A stretch of DNA of 64,000 nucleotides from Streptomyces sp. NRRL S-646 (GCF_000720765.1 NZ_JODC01000002.1:62001-126000); one strand, 5' to 3'; shown: positions 24,496 through 33,500, counted from the stretch's first letter. Made by a program: numbers and translations. Notes: a model not told the origin generated them from the sequence alone.

Positions 24496-24528
24496 ACCGC
24501 GCACCGGGGGATGACGCCGGTGCGCGGT
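24496..24528 (-). terminator. hairpin terminator after phoD
   Basis: ACCGCGCACCGG and CCGGTGCGCGGT form a perfect 12-bp stem with a 9-base loop, 20 bp beyond the phoD stop. Confidence 0.8.
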
Positions 24529-24548
24529 CCACGAAAAGGGTACGGGAG

Positions 24549-26132
24549 CTACTGGCCGACCCGACCCGGCTGCAGCACCTGCGTGAACAGCACGGTGCCG
24601 TCGTACTCGCGCAGCCGCACCGTCAACTCGCCGCTGTCCCCGTCGATGTCGACCTCGCCGAAGAACTGGTAGCCCTGGGCCGGTGAGACGTTCGCGGTGG
24701 TCGGCGCCTTCACGAACACCCGGTCGGGGCCGAAGGTGTTGTCGAGTGCGTTGGCCGGGAAGGCGCCGGCGTTGAGCGGGCCGGACACGAACTCCCAGAA
24801 CGGCTCGAAGTCCTTGAACGCGGCCCGCGTCGGGTCGTAGTGCTGGGCGGAGGTGTGGTGCACGTCGGCCGTCAGCCACACGGTGCCGGTGATCCGCCGG
24901 TGCTTGATGAACCGCAGCAGTTCGGCGATCTGCAGCTCGCGGCCCAGCGGGGCGCCCGGGTCGCCCTGCGCGACGGCCTCGAAGTTCGGCTTGCCCTCGA
25001 CCGGGTCGGGCACGACCAGTCCGAGCGGCATGTCGTTGGCGATCACCTTCCACACCGCGCGGGACCGGGAGAGTTCCCGCTTGAGCCACTCCAGCTGCTC
25101 CCGGCCGAGGATGCCCACCGGGTCCGTGGTCTGGGTGTCCGGCGAGTTGGCGTTGCGGTAGGTGCGCATGTCGAGCACGAACACGTCCAGCAGCGGGCCG
25201 TGACTGACCTTGCGGTAGATCCGGCCGTCGGGGCGCCCGCTGATGGTGGAGATCGGGAAGTACTCGGAGAAGGCCTGCCGGGAGCGCAGCGCCAGGTCGT
25301 CGAGCCTGGTGCCGGCCGGGTAGGGCGTGCCGGTGCCGATGACCTCGCCCGGGTACCAGTTGTTGCGGACCTCGTGGTCGTCCCACTGGATGATGTTCGG
25401 GACCTGGGCGTTGAACCGGCGCAGCGCCTGGTCGAGCAGGTTGTAGCGGAAGTTGCCCCGGTAGTCGTCCAGAGTGGTCGCGACGTGCGACTTCTCCTCG
25501 GTGGTGACGTTCCGGTAGATGCTGCCGTCCGGCAGTGTGGCGGTGGCGGAGATCGGGCCGTCGGCGTAGATGTTGTCGCCGCTGCACAGGAAGAAGTCGG
25601 GGTTCACCTTCGCCATCGCATCGAAGATGCGGTAGCCGCCGATCGACTCGTTGATGCCCCAGCCCTGTCCCGCCAGGTCGCCGGACCACACGAACTTCAC
25701 GCCCTGGCGGCGCTTCGTCGGGGCCGTACGGAACGTGCCGGTCACCGGCTCACCCGTGCGGCGCGGGTCGTCCGGGTCGGCCAGCAGCACGCGGTAGTGG
25801 ATCTGCTCGCCGGACGGCAGCCCGTGCAGCCGGGTGGTGCCGGTGAAGTCCGAGTCCGCGCCGAGCAGCGGGCCGTGCCATCTGTGCGGGTTGCGGAAGG
25901 ACTCGGTCGCGGACGTCTCGACGATCATCCGGGCCGGACGGTCGGAGCGCACCCACACCAGCCCCGAGTCGCAGGTCACGTCTCCCGCCTGCACGCCCCA
26001 GCCGGCCTGGGGGCGCCCCGAGAGGGCGAACGCCGGTGCCGCGCCGAGGGTGGTGGGCAGGGTCAGGGCAGCCGAGGCGGCGAGGGAGCCGCGCAGGACG
26101 CTGCGGCGCCCGGGGAACGGACGGTGTGTCAT
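24549..26132 (-). CDS. phoD: alkaline phosphatase D, Tat-exported
   Basis: This 527-residue enzyme starts with a twin-arginine signal ('GRRSVLRGSLAASAAL'), and cleavage near 'AFA-LSG' is likely. It has the PhoD N-terminal Ig-like domain and a metallophosphatase core: 'FVWSGDLAGQG', 'CSGDNIYADG', 'IQWDDHEVRNN' and 'WLTADVHHTS'. These motifs bind the Fe/Ca cluster of PhoD phosphodiesterases, which release phosphate outside the cell. CTGGAGGCG precedes the ATG at 26132. In Streptomyces phoD is usually under PhoP control, but I could not identify a clear PHO box in the 185-bp upstream spacer. Confidence 0.92.
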   Translation of the reverse strand: MTHRPFPGRRSVLRGSLAASAALTLPTTLGAAPAFALSGRPQAGWGVQAGDVTCDSGLVWVRSDRPARMIVETSATESFRNPHRWHGPLLGADSDFTGTTRLHGLPSGEQIHYRVLLADPDDPRRTGEPVTGTFRTAPTKRRQGVKFVWSGDLAGQGWGINESIGGYRIFDAMAKVNPDFFLCSGDNIYADGPISATATLPDGSIYRNVTTEEKSHVATTLDDYRGNFRYNLLDQALRRFNAQVPNIIQWDDHEVRNNWYPGEVIGTGTPYPAGTRLDDLALRSRQAFSEYFPISTISGRPDGRIYRKVSHGPLLDVFVLDMRTYRNANSPDTQTTDPVGILGREQLEWLKRELSRSRAVWKVIANDMPLGLVVPDPVEGKPNFEAVAQGDPGAPLGRELQIAELLRFIKHRRITGTVWLTADVHHTSAQHYDPTRAAFKDFEPFWEFVSGPLNAGAFPANALDNTFGPDRVFVKAPTTANVSPAQGYQFFGEVDIDGDSGELTVRLREYDGTVLFTQVLQPGRVGQ

Positions 26133-26317
26133 GGAAGCGCCTCCAGGGACGGGATCCGGCCAGTGTGCGATGCCACAACTACTGGTGCGCCGCAGCGCAC
26201 ACGGAAACCACAAGTGAACAACTGACCGCCGGGACAAGGGAACCGGTGTGCGACGGGGCGGCAACCGGGGCGAAAGGGATGAGCCATCCGTCTCTTTCCG
26301 CACCGGCCACCCCACGG

Positions 26318-27805
26318 TCATGCACCGGCTGCCTGCGCCATCAGTCGTACACCTGCGCGGATCCGGGCGGGCGACAGATGTGCGTACCCGAGGACCAGCC
26401 GTATGCCGCCGCTGCCCTCGTGCTCGGCACGCCCGTGCGTGTAGTCCGCCAGCGGGCGTACGGCGACACCGGACGCCGCCATCCGCGCGAGAAAGTCCGC
26501 CTGGGGGCCGTACCGGTGCGGGAGCGCGGCGATGACGTGCAGTCCCGCCGCGATCCCGGCGACCTCCGCGCCCGGGAAGTGCGCCTGCAGCGCGGCCACG
26601 AGCGCATCGCGTCGTTCGCGGTACGCGCGCTGGCAGCGGCGCAGTTGGCGGTCGTAGTCGCCGCGCTCCACGAAGTGGGCGAACAGCGCCTGGTCGAGGG
26701 TGGGATGGCCGAGGTCCATGGTGCGCTTGCGCTCGACGACCTCGTCGGCCAGCGCCTCGGGCACGAGCAGCCAGCCCAGCCGCAGTCCGGGGGCGAGTGA
26801 CTTGCTGACCGAGCCCGTGTAGGCCACGTGTTCCGGGTCCAGTCCTTGCAGCGCGCCCACGGGGGCACGGTCGTAGCGGAAGTCGCCGTCGTAGTCGTCC
26901 TCCAGGACGAGTCCGTCAACGGACCGCGCCCAGTCGAGCAGTTCGGTGCGGCGGCGCGCGGAGTAGGCGATCCCGGTGGGGAACTGGTGGGAGGGCGTCG
27001 TCACGAGGGACCGCACGCCCGAGTCCCGGAGCGCTTCGACGACGATTCCCTCGCCGTCCAGGGGCAGAGGCACGGTGCTGACACCGGCGGAGGCATACAG
27101 CGCGTCATGCTGGGGGCTGCCGGGATCCTCCACGCCGACCGTGCGCAACCCGCGCGCGTGGAGCGCGAATCCGAGCAGCGTCGTCGCCTGCGCCACCCCG
27201 GAGACGACCACGATCCGCTCCGGATCGGCGACCACACCCCGGCGGCGCGCCAGCAGCTCCGCCAGGGCGGTACGCAGCTGGGGCAGCCCGCGCGGGTCGG
27301 GATAGCCGAGGTCCTGGTGGGGCAGTTCGGCCAGGACCGCGCGCTGCGCCGCCGCCCAGGCGGCGCGCGGGAACAGCGACAGGTCCGGTGTGCCGGGCAC
27401 GAAGTCGGCGCGCGCACCGGGGGAGCGGGGAGCGAGATCACGCGCGCGTGGCGGCGCGGCCCGCACCGCGCCTCCCACCCAGGTGCCCGCGCCCCGCCCG
27501 CTGCGCAGATAGCCCTCCGCCGTCAGCTGCTCGTACGCCTCGGTGATCAGCCCCCGTGACACTCCGAGATCGGCGGCGAGATCCCGGCTCGACGGCAGCC
27601 GGGTGCCCGGCGCCAGCCTCCCCGTGCGCACCGCCTCACGCAGCGCTGCCTGCAGCGAACGTCCACGCGTGCGTGCCGGTGCGGCGGCGGCCGGCAGGAG
27701 CAGCTCCCAGGCGGGCGAGCCCGGGTCCGCACTCCCGGCCGGATCGGCACTCCCGCTCCGGTCGCCGTGCGGATCGCCGGCCCGATTGGTCTCCGATGAC
27801 GTCAT
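26318..27805 (-). CDS. MocR-type regulator (GntR HTH fused to PLP aminotransferase domain)
   Basis: This 495-residue protein has an N-terminal GntR winged helix ('LPSSRDLAADLGVSRGLITE') and a fold-type I aminotransferase domain with 'GYPDPRGLPQLRTALAELLA' and the PLP lysine in 'TGSVSKSLAPGLRLGWL'. MocR proteins such as PdxR use PLP as effector and usually control a divergent neighbour. Here that is an EamA transporter only 47 bp away. The ATG at 27805 lies next to GGACC direct repeats that may be its operator. Confidence 0.9.
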   Translation of the reverse strand: MTSSETNRAGDPHGDRSGSADPAGSADPGSPAWELLLPAAAAPARTRGRSLQAALREAVRTGRLAPGTRLPSSRDLAADLGVSRGLITEAYEQLTAEGYLRSGRGAGTWVGGAVRAAPPRARDLAPRSPGARADFVPGTPDLSLFPRAAWAAAQRAVLAELPHQDLGYPDPRGLPQLRTALAELLARRRGVVADPERIVVVSGVAQATTLLGFALHARGLRTVGVEDPGSPQHDALYASAGVSTVPLPLDGEGIVVEALRDSGVRSLVTTPSHQFPTGIAYSARRRTELLDWARSVDGLVLEDDYDGDFRYDRAPVGALQGLDPEHVAYTGSVSKSLAPGLRLGWLLVPEALADEVVERKRTMDLGHPTLDQALFAHFVERGDYDRQLRRCQRAYRERRDALVAALQAHFPGAEVAGIAAGLHVIAALPHRYGPQADFLARMAASGVAVRPLADYTHGRAEHEGSGGIRLVLGYAHLSPARIRAGVRLMAQAAGA

Positions 27806-27811
27806 GGAAAT

Positions 27812-27828
27812 GGACCTTAAACGGGACC
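27812..27828. promoter_or_regulatory. GGACC direct repeats between mocR-type and eamA genes
   Basis: GGACC at 27812-27816 and again at 27824-27828, 12 bp apart, lie in the 47-bp space between divergent starts. MocR proteins commonly bind short direct repeats, so this is a candidate site. Confidence 0.35.
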
Positions 27829-27852
27829 GCAGCGCTGCCTAGCGTCGCTGCC

Positions 27853-29016
27853 ATGAACGCCACCACCCGCGGAGCCCTTCTCGCCGCACTCGCCTGTGTC
27901 CTGGTCGGCGGGTCCTTCACCGCGAACAGCGTCCTTGGCCACTACCCGTACGCGGGCGGCCAGTTCCTCCGCTACGGCCTCGCCTGTCTGCTGCTCGCCC
28001 CGCTGGCCGGCGCGGGGGCGACGGCGCGGCTGCGGCTGCTCGCACCCCGCCACTGGGCCCGCCTCGCCCTGCTCGCCGGCGTCGGCATGGTCGGCTTCAA
28101 CCTGGCCGTCATCGCGGCCGAGCGATCCGCGGAACCTGCGGTGCCGGGCGTCTTCGTGGGATGCGCGCCCGTGGTGGTGGCCGTCGTCGTCCCACTCCTT
28201 GAGGGTCGCCGCCCCCAACGGCGGGTGTTGTACGGGGCTTTGCTGGTCGCCGGTGGTGCCTCCACGGTCCAGGGGTGGGGGCGTACGGACGGCACGGGGA
28301 TCGCCTTCTCGGCCTGCGCGCTGGCCGGCGAGGTCGGTTTCGCCGTACTCGCCGTGCCCGTTCTGCGTCCCCTGGGGCCCCGGCTGCTGTCGGCCACGGT
28401 GTGCGGCCTCGCGGCGGTCGAGTCCGCGGCGGCCGGACTGCTCGCGGACGGTACGGCGTGGTTGCGGCGCCCCGACACCACCGAGACCGCCGCGCTGCTG
28501 TGGCAGGCGGCGGTCGTCACCGTCGTCGGCTTCGTGTGCTGGTACATGGCCATGCAGCGGCTCGGCGCCGAGCGCGCCACGCTCTTCTCCGGCCTCATCC
28601 CGGTCGCCGCCGCCTGCACGGCCCCGCTCGTCGCAACGGGCTCCTACGGGGCCGCCCAGGCCGTCGGCAGTGCTCTGGTCGGCGCCGGAGTCGCCCTCGG
28701 ATCCGGCGCGTTGACCTTGAGGCGTGCCCGGTCAGCGGCTGCCGTCGAGGATCACGCGGGCGACCAGCGCCGGGTCGTCGTTCATCGGGCAGTGCCCGCA
28801 GCCGGGCAGCCGCACCAGCCGGGCCCGGGGCACGACCTGCTTGGCGCGCACCCCCTGGCGCCGTACCAGCAGCATGTCCCTGGTGCCCCAGGCCACGGTG
28901 ACCGGGACGGTGGGGATGTCTTCGGTGAACCGGACGGTGCTGCCGGCCCGGAGGGTCGCGTCGAAGCCCGTCGCCTGCGCCAGAGCCAGCGTCTCGGCGA
29001 CCACGGCCTCGGGTGA
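27853..29016 (+). CDS. EamA/DMT transporter with antisense-coded C-terminal extension
   Basis: Residues 1 to about 295 form a normal ten-segment EamA transporter ('AALACVLVGGSFTANSVLGHYPY' as the first segment, 'LFSGLIPVAAACTAPLVATG' near the end). The frame then has no stop and continues for about 92 residues of hydrophilic, Gly/Pro/His-rich sequence, complementary to the 3' end of the convergent hydrolase gene (28732 onward). The family normally stops near residue 295-300, so a lost stop codon is likely. The gene is divergent from the MocR-type regulator, which probably controls it. Confidence 0.8.
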   Translation: MNATTRGALLAALACVLVGGSFTANSVLGHYPYAGGQFLRYGLACLLLAPLAGAGATARLRLLAPRHWARLALLAGVGMVGFNLAVIAAERSAEPAVPGVFVGCAPVVVAVVVPLLEGRRPQRRVLYGALLVAGGASTVQGWGRTDGTGIAFSACALAGEVGFAVLAVPVLRPLGPRLLSATVCGLAAVESAAAGLLADGTAWLRRPDTTETAALLWQAAVVTVVGFVCWYMAMQRLGAERATLFSGLIPVAAACTAPLVATGSYGAAQAVGSALVGAGVALGSGALTLRRARSAAAVEDHAGDQRRVVVHRAVPAAGQPHQPGPGHDLLGAHPLAPYQQHVPGAPGHGDRDGGDVFGEPDGAAGPEGRVEARRLRQSQRLGDHGLG

Positions 29017-29562
29017 ACGGCGGCCCGGGCGGGCGTAGATGGTGCTCGTCAGCATGGTGCGGCCGGCCGCCGAGCGGGACAGCCGCTCCACCAGGGGCAG
29101 CGGCAGCCGCCGCGAGATGTGCCGCATGGCGAGCAGCACGCCGAAGGCGTAGCGCCGCTCCGCCTCGGACCAGAACCCGGCCGGGGACAGAGCGGTCACG
29201 GACCGTGCGAGCTGCTCACGGCCGAGCTCCAGGGCGAGCAGACCGCCGAGCGAGTTGCCCGCCACATGCGGACGGTCGAGTCCCAGCGCCTCGCAGAACG
29301 CCCCGAAGACGGCCGTCGTCGTGGGCAGGTCGTAGTCGAGCCCCTCCGGCAGGGCCGGGGAGACGCCGAAGCCGGGCAGATCCACGGCGATCACGTCCCG
29401 CTCGGTCGCGAGGATGTCCACCACCGGGTCCCAGGCCTGCCGGTGGTGACCGATGCCGTGCAGCAGGAGCAGCGGTTCGCCGCTGCCCACGCGCGCGTAG
29501 GAGACGGTCACGGGCTGCGGGCCGCGTGGAGTGGGGACCTTGAAGGAGACGGTGGCGGACAT
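28732..29562 (-). CDS. alpha/beta hydrolase
   Basis: This 276-residue enzyme has the oxyanion-hole motif 'LLLLHGIGHHRQAWDPV', the nucleophile elbow 'HVAGNSLGGLLALELG' (G-N-S-L-G) and the late His in 'LPGCGHCPMNDDP'. GAGGAGCACCCCC precedes the ATG at 29562. The substrate is unknown; an esterase or a C-C hydrolase is possible. Its 3' part overlaps the run-on frame of the convergent EamA gene by 285 bp. Confidence 0.88.
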   Translation of the reverse strand: MSATVSFKVPTPRGPQPVTVSYARVGSGEPLLLLHGIGHHRQAWDPVVDILATERDVIAVDLPGFGVSPALPEGLDYDLPTTTAVFGAFCEALGLDRPHVAGNSLGGLLALELGREQLARSVTALSPAGFWSEAERRYAFGVLLAMRHISRRLPLPLVERLSRSAAGRTMLTSTIYARPGRRSPEAVVAETLALAQATGFDATLRAGSTVRFTEDIPTVPVTVAWGTRDMLLVRRQGVRAKQVVPRARLVRLPGCGHCPMNDDPALVARVILDGSR

Positions 29563-29613
29563 GGGGGTGCTCCTCGTCTGGGGCTCGCTGACGGACGCCG
29601 TAGACAGCTTGTC

Positions 29614-29623
29614 AGCAATTGCT
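29614..29623. promoter_or_regulatory. AGCAATTGCT palindrome upstream of hydrolase
   Basis: A 10-bp perfect palindrome lies 52 bp upstream of the hydrolase start, next to a GCTACC/GGTAGC hairpin at 29621-29636. It could be an operator or part of the terminator of the gene ending at 29672. Confidence 0.25.
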
Positions 29624-29671
29624 ACCGACGGGTAGCCCCTGATGGTGGCCGACATCCCGGCCGTACGGCTT

Positions 29672-30325
29672 TCAATGGCCCCTGCGCACCTCCAGGTTGA
29701 ACTCCGCATGCCCGAGATGCCGGAAGAGGTCGAGCCACAGCGGCAGCAGCATCTCCACGCTGCGGGCCGACCGGATGCCGCCCAGGTCGAGCACCCGGTG
29801 CGGCGGCCACCCGAACTCCCCGAGCAGACCGGTGACCTGTTCCTTGGCGCCCGCGTCCTCGCCGCACACGAAGACGTGGTGCTCGCCCGGTACCAGCGCG
29901 GGATCCACCATCACCCTGGAGTTGACCGTGTTGAGCGTCTTCACCACGCGCGCGTGCGGGAAGGCGCGCTGGATCTGCTCGCCCACGCTGTCCGACTCGA
30001 CGGGGGACAGCCGCAGCTCCCCGTCCTCGAACGCCATCGGGTTGGAGACGTCGACGACGACCTTCCCGTCGAGATTCGCCGCCCCGGCCGCCTCCAGAGC
30101 GGCGATCGCCACCCGCCCGCCGACGGCGACCACCACCACCTCGGCGGACGAGGCCGCCTCCGCGAACGTGCCGGCCCGCGCCTGCGCGCCCGCGCCCCGC
30201 GCCCACTCCAGGGCCGCGGGATTGTCCTTAGTGCGCGAGCCCAGCGTCACCTCGTGGCCCAGCTGTGCCAGCCTGCCGCCGAGAGTGCGGCCGACGTCGC
30301 CCGTGCCCAGAACCGCGTACCGCAT
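29672..30325 (-). CDS. NAD(P)-binding F420-reductase-like oxidoreductase
   Basis: This 217-residue Rossmann protein begins 'MRYAVLGTGDVGRTLGGRLAQLGHEVTLGSR', with a GxGxxG followed by an Arg that favours NADP. It has 'GKVVVDVSNPMAF' and 'ARVVKTLNTVNSRVM', typical of NADPH:F420 oxidoreductase (Fno)-like proteins. Actinobacteria carry several such paralogues, and whether this one uses F420 is not clear. The ATG at 30325 starts the first beta strand. It is divergent from the SigJ-type sigma factor. Confidence 0.85.
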   Translation of the reverse strand: MRYAVLGTGDVGRTLGGRLAQLGHEVTLGSRTKDNPAALEWARGAGAQARAGTFAEAASSAEVVVVAVGGRVAIAALEAAGAANLDGKVVVDVSNPMAFEDGELRLSPVESDSVGEQIQRAFPHARVVKTLNTVNSRVMVDPALVPGEHHVFVCGEDAGAKEQVTGLLGEFGWPPHRVLDLGGIRSARSVEMLLPLWLDLFRHLGHAEFNLEVRRGH

Positions 30326-30435
30326 GGCCACCTCCGAAGTCCGGCCGCCGACAGCCGGCGGCCCGCGGGTCATTCTGCTCCGGGACACGCGGATTTCTCC
30401 TGGACATGTCCGGACGCGTCGCATGGGATGGGGCC

Positions 30436-31320
30436 GTGACCACCGACACCCGGACAGACGTCTTCGAAGAGCACCGCCCCGTCCTGCTGGGGGTCGCCTA
30501 CCGCATGCTCGGGCGGGTGGCCGACGCGGAGGACGTGGTCCAGGAGGCCTGGCTGCGCTGGTCCGGCGCCGACCGCAGCGAGGTGCGCGAACCGCGCGGC
30601 TACCTGGTGCGCATCACCACCCGCCTCGCCATCGACCGGCTGCGCCAGGTCAAGGCGCGCAACGAGGCGTACGTCGGCCCGTGGCTGCCCGAGCCCTATG
30701 CGACCGACTTCGGGGACACCGTCCCGGACACCGCCGAGCGGGCCGTGCTCGCCGACTCCGTCTCGCTGGCCGTCCTCGTCGTCCTGGAGTCGCTGTCGCC
30801 GCTGGAGCGGGCGGTGTTCGTGCTCCGGGAGGCCTTCGGCTACCCGTACGCGGACATCGCCGAAATGCTCGACCGCGGTGAGGCGGCGGTGCGCCAGCTC
30901 GCCGGGCGGGCCCGCAAGCACGTCGAGGAGCGGCGGCCGCGCTACGAGGTCGATCCCGGGCGGCGCCGTGAGCTGACCGAGCGGTTCCTCGCCGCCGCGG
31001 CGGAGGGGGATCTGGAGGGGCTCATGGCGCTGCTGGCGCCCGATGTGCGGCTGGTGGGCGACAGCGGCGGCAAGTCCAGGGCACCGCTGCGGGTCCTGGA
31101 GAGCGCCGACAAGGTGGGCCGCTTCCTCGTCGGGGCTGCGCGGAAGGGCGTGCCGGACCAGTCCTTCCGCTTCATGGAGCTCAACGGCGGCCTCGCGGTC
31201 GTCGTCCTGTCCGCAGGCAAGCCGGACAGCGTCTTCCAGGTGGACGTCTTCGAGGGGCGCATCCAGTCGCTCTACATCATCCGCAACCCGGACAAGCTGC
31301 TCTCGCTGGCCTCCGCGTAG
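30436..31320 (+). CDS. SigJ-type ECF sigma factor with SnoaL-like tail
   Basis: This protein of about 294 residues has sigma region 2 ('RPVLLGVAYRMLGRVADAEDVVQEAWLRW'), region 4 ('LSPLERAVFVLREAFGYPYADIAEMLDRGEAAVRQLAGRARKHV') and a C-terminal NTF2/SnoaL-like domain of about 110 residues, the ECF41/SigJ architecture. In these sigma factors the tail regulates activity in place of a separate anti-sigma factor. The GTG at 30436 is used; ATG 30403 is in frame upstream. ECF41 genes usually neighbour a target enzyme gene; the divergent Rossmann oxidoreductase is the candidate here. Confidence 0.88.
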   Translation: MTTDTRTDVFEEHRPVLLGVAYRMLGRVADAEDVVQEAWLRWSGADRSEVREPRGYLVRITTRLAIDRLRQVKARNEAYVGPWLPEPYATDFGDTVPDTAERAVLADSVSLAVLVVLESLSPLERAVFVLREAFGYPYADIAEMLDRGEAAVRQLAGRARKHVEERRPRYEVDPGRRRELTERFLAAAAEGDLEGLMALLAPDVRLVGDSGGKSRAPLRVLESADKVGRFLVGAARKGVPDQSFRFMELNGGLAVVVLSAGKPDSVFQVDVFEGRIQSLYIIRNPDKLLSLASA

Positions 31321-31405
31321 GCGACGAGGACGGTCCCGTACGAACACCTTGTGAACCCTGCGCGGCGAGCGCCCTGTGTAGCGCCCATGGAATCCAGGAT
31401 TGGTC

Positions 31406-31434
31406 TTGACCAAGGGTTTGGGCCGCCCTATGGT
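31406..31434 (+). promoter_or_regulatory. sigma70-type promoter for the GntR gene
   Basis: TTGACC (31406-31411) and TATGGT (31429-31434) are separated by exactly 17 bp. This is close to the housekeeping consensus and lies about 75 bp upstream of the GTG at 31511. Confidence 0.6.
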
Positions 31435-31510
31435 CGCAGATAAGTGCAACAACCTTTAATAAACAAGGGCGCCAAAACGCCGCCGGACCACGGCGATTGC
31501 GGAGGACAGG

Positions 31511-32272
31511 GTGGGGACCACGCAGTTGGAATCGGTGCCGGAACCGAAGTACTGGCATCTCAAGACCGTGCTCAGTGAGGCATTGGACTCCGAGTTCTCC
31601 GTGGGCGAGATCCTGCCCAACGAACGCGACCTGGCCGCCCGCTTCGGCGTCGCGCGCGCCACGCTGCGGCAGGCCCTGGAGCAGCTCGAACTGGAAGGCA
31701 GGCTGCAGCGCCGCCGCGGCGTCGGGACGACGGTCGCCCCGCCGCGCGTGGGCGTCGCGGTCGGCACCGAGCAGCACGCCTGGCCGGGGGCCTCCGGGGA
31801 CGTCTGGCAGGCCGTCGACTGCACGCCCGCAGCCCCGCCCGCGGCCGTCGCCGCCGCGCTGGAGACGGGCCTGGAGGAGACCGTGTACACGGTGCGCCGC
31901 TCGCGCGTCTCCCACGGCCAGCCCGTCGCGGCGGAACTGCTCTACGTCCCGGAGTCGTCGGTGCCTGACCTCTCCGCCATAGACGCACCGTCGGGACCGG
32001 CACGCGCGCGTGCGGTGCTGCGTGAGCTGCAGCGCCTGGAGCTGGAGGGCCGGGAGAGCGCCGTCGAGCTCGGTTCCGCCCGGGCGGACGACGCCAGGGA
32101 ACTCGACCGGCTCCCGGGGGCGCCCGTCCTCGTGGTCACGACCCGATTCCTCGCCGATGGCCGCACCGCGGCACTCTCCGTAGCCACCTACCGCGCGGAC
32201 ACCTGCCGCCTGACCTTCGGTGACTCCGGCGGCGTGGAGATCCACCAGGGGCCCGAGCGCCAGGCCTCCTGA
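31511..32272 (+). CDS. GntR-family regulator with UTRA domain
   Basis: This 253-residue protein has a GntR HTH ('ILPNERDLAARFGVARATLRQALEQLELEGRLQRRRGVGTTV') and a C-terminal UTRA-type effector domain typical of HutC/DasR regulators, which bind sugar phosphates or amino-acid derivatives. GGAGGACAGG precedes the GTG at 31511. There is no sugar-transport operon beside it, so its targets are elsewhere. A good promoter and a strong shared terminator flank the gene. Confidence 0.88.
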   Translation: MGTTQLESVPEPKYWHLKTVLSEALDSEFSVGEILPNERDLAARFGVARATLRQALEQLELEGRLQRRRGVGTTVAPPRVGVAVGTEQHAWPGASGDVWQAVDCTPAAPPAAVAAALETGLEETVYTVRRSRVSHGQPVAAELLYVPESSVPDLSAIDAPSGPARARAVLRELQRLELEGRESAVELGSARADDARELDRLPGAPVLVVTTRFLADGRTAALSVATYRADTCRLTFGDSGGVEIHQGPERQAS

Positions 32273-32292
32273 GCCCCGGCCTCGCCGGACCT

Positions 32293-32323
32293 GCTGTGCC
32301 CCGGAACTCCACCGGGGCACAGC
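32293..32323. terminator. bidirectional hairpin terminator
   Basis: GCTGTGCCCCGG and CCGGGGCACAGC form a perfect 12-bp stem with a 7-base loop, between the convergent GntR and ROK genes. Confidence 0.85.
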
Positions 32324-32342
32324 GCGTTGCGGCGCCGGTGGC

Positions 32343-33500
32343 TCAGCGCCGCCCTGTCACCGTGCCCTCCACCGCGAACAGCTGCTCCTCCACGTGGTCC
32401 AGGGCGAGCCGGAGCGCTCCCGTCGCCACCGCCGCCTCGCCCAGCAGCGACAGCGCCACCTTCGGCGGGCGCAGGCAGTAGCGCGCCAACTCGCGGCGCA
32501 GGGGCTCCAGTACGCCGTCCAGGCCGGCCGCCCAGCCGCCGACGACGACGAGTTCCGGGTCGAGCGCCAGGACCAGGGCGGCCACGTCGTGGACGAGCCG
32601 CTGGATGAAGCGGTCGACGGCCGCGCGGGCCCGCTGGTCGCCCTCGCGGGCCTGTGCGAAGACCTCGGCGACGGCCTGTTCGTCGAGCGGGTGCAGTGGC
32701 TCGTCCGTGGTGGACAGCAGCGTCTCCGGGGTCACCTCGCGGCCCAGCAGGTGCAGCGCGCCGATCTCGCCGGCCGCACCGCCGTACCCCCGGTGCAGCT
32801 GCCCGCCGATCAGCGAACCGGCTCCCGGGCTCAGACCTGCCAGCACGAACACCACGTCGTCGGACTCGGTGGCCGCGCCCTTCCAGTGCTCGGCGACGGC
32901 CGCGGCGTTGGCGTCGTTCTCGACCAGCACCGGGCACTTGAAGGACCTGCTCAGCCGCTCGCCGAGGCGCAGCCCCGTCCACTCGGGCAGCGCCGCGCAC
33001 AGCCGCACCGTGCCGTCGGCCTCGACGATGCCGGGTGAGGCGACCCCCACGGCCCGCAGCGAGCCGCGGGCGACCCCGGCGCGGCGCAGCAGTTCGGCCA
33101 CCGCAGTGCGCAGCCGCTCCAGGCGCTCGTCGGCCGGAGCGGTCTCGTCGACGTCCTTGGCGACCGAGCCGAGCACCCGGCCGTCCAGGTCGGCGAGGAG
33201 CGCGGCGACCCGGTGGGAGCCGATGTCCAGGCCAAGCAGGTGCCCGGCCTCGGCCCGGAACCGGAAGCGCCGGGCGGGCCGCCCCTGCCGTCGCACCACG
33301 CTCTCGTCGGCCGCCTTCTCGACGACGTAACCCGCCTCGATGAGCCCCTCGACGACGCCCTCGACGGTCGGCCGGGACAGGCCGGTGACGCGGGTGATCT
33401 CCGTCAGTGTCGCCGCGTCCGTGGCACGCAGCGCGTGCAGCACCACCGCGGAGTTGATCCTTCGCAGCAGCGAGGGATCCCCGCCGGTCAGCCGCCCCAA
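32343..33500 (-). CDS. ROK-family transcriptional regulator
   Basis: This 385-residue protein has an N-terminal winged helix ('TLTEITRVTGLSRPTVEGVVEGL') and a ROK domain with 'LLGLDIGSHRVAALLADLDG' (phosphate-binding) and 'LVLALDPELVVVGGWAAG'. The CxCGxxGC zinc motif normal in ROK kinases and in NagC/Mlc repressors is absent; the corresponding region reads 'GEIGALHLLGREV'. It probably senses a sugar. No sugar operon is adjacent. Confidence 0.88.
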   Translation of the reverse strand: MGRLTGGDPSLLRRINSAVVLHALRATDAATLTEITRVTGLSRPTVEGVVEGLIEAGYVVEKAADESVVRRQGRPARRFRFRAEAGHLLGLDIGSHRVAALLADLDGRVLGSVAKDVDETAPADERLERLRTAVAELLRRAGVARGSLRAVGVASPGIVEADGTVRLCAALPEWTGLRLGERLSRSFKCPVLVENDANAAAVAEHWKGAATESDDVVFVLAGLSPGAGSLIGGQLHRGYGGAAGEIGALHLLGREVTPETLLSTTDEPLHPLDEQAVAEVFAQAREGDQRARAAVDRFIQRLVHDVAALVLALDPELVVVGGWAAGLDGVLEPLRRELARYCLRPPKVALSLLGEAAVATGALRLALDHVEEQLFAVEGTVTGRR

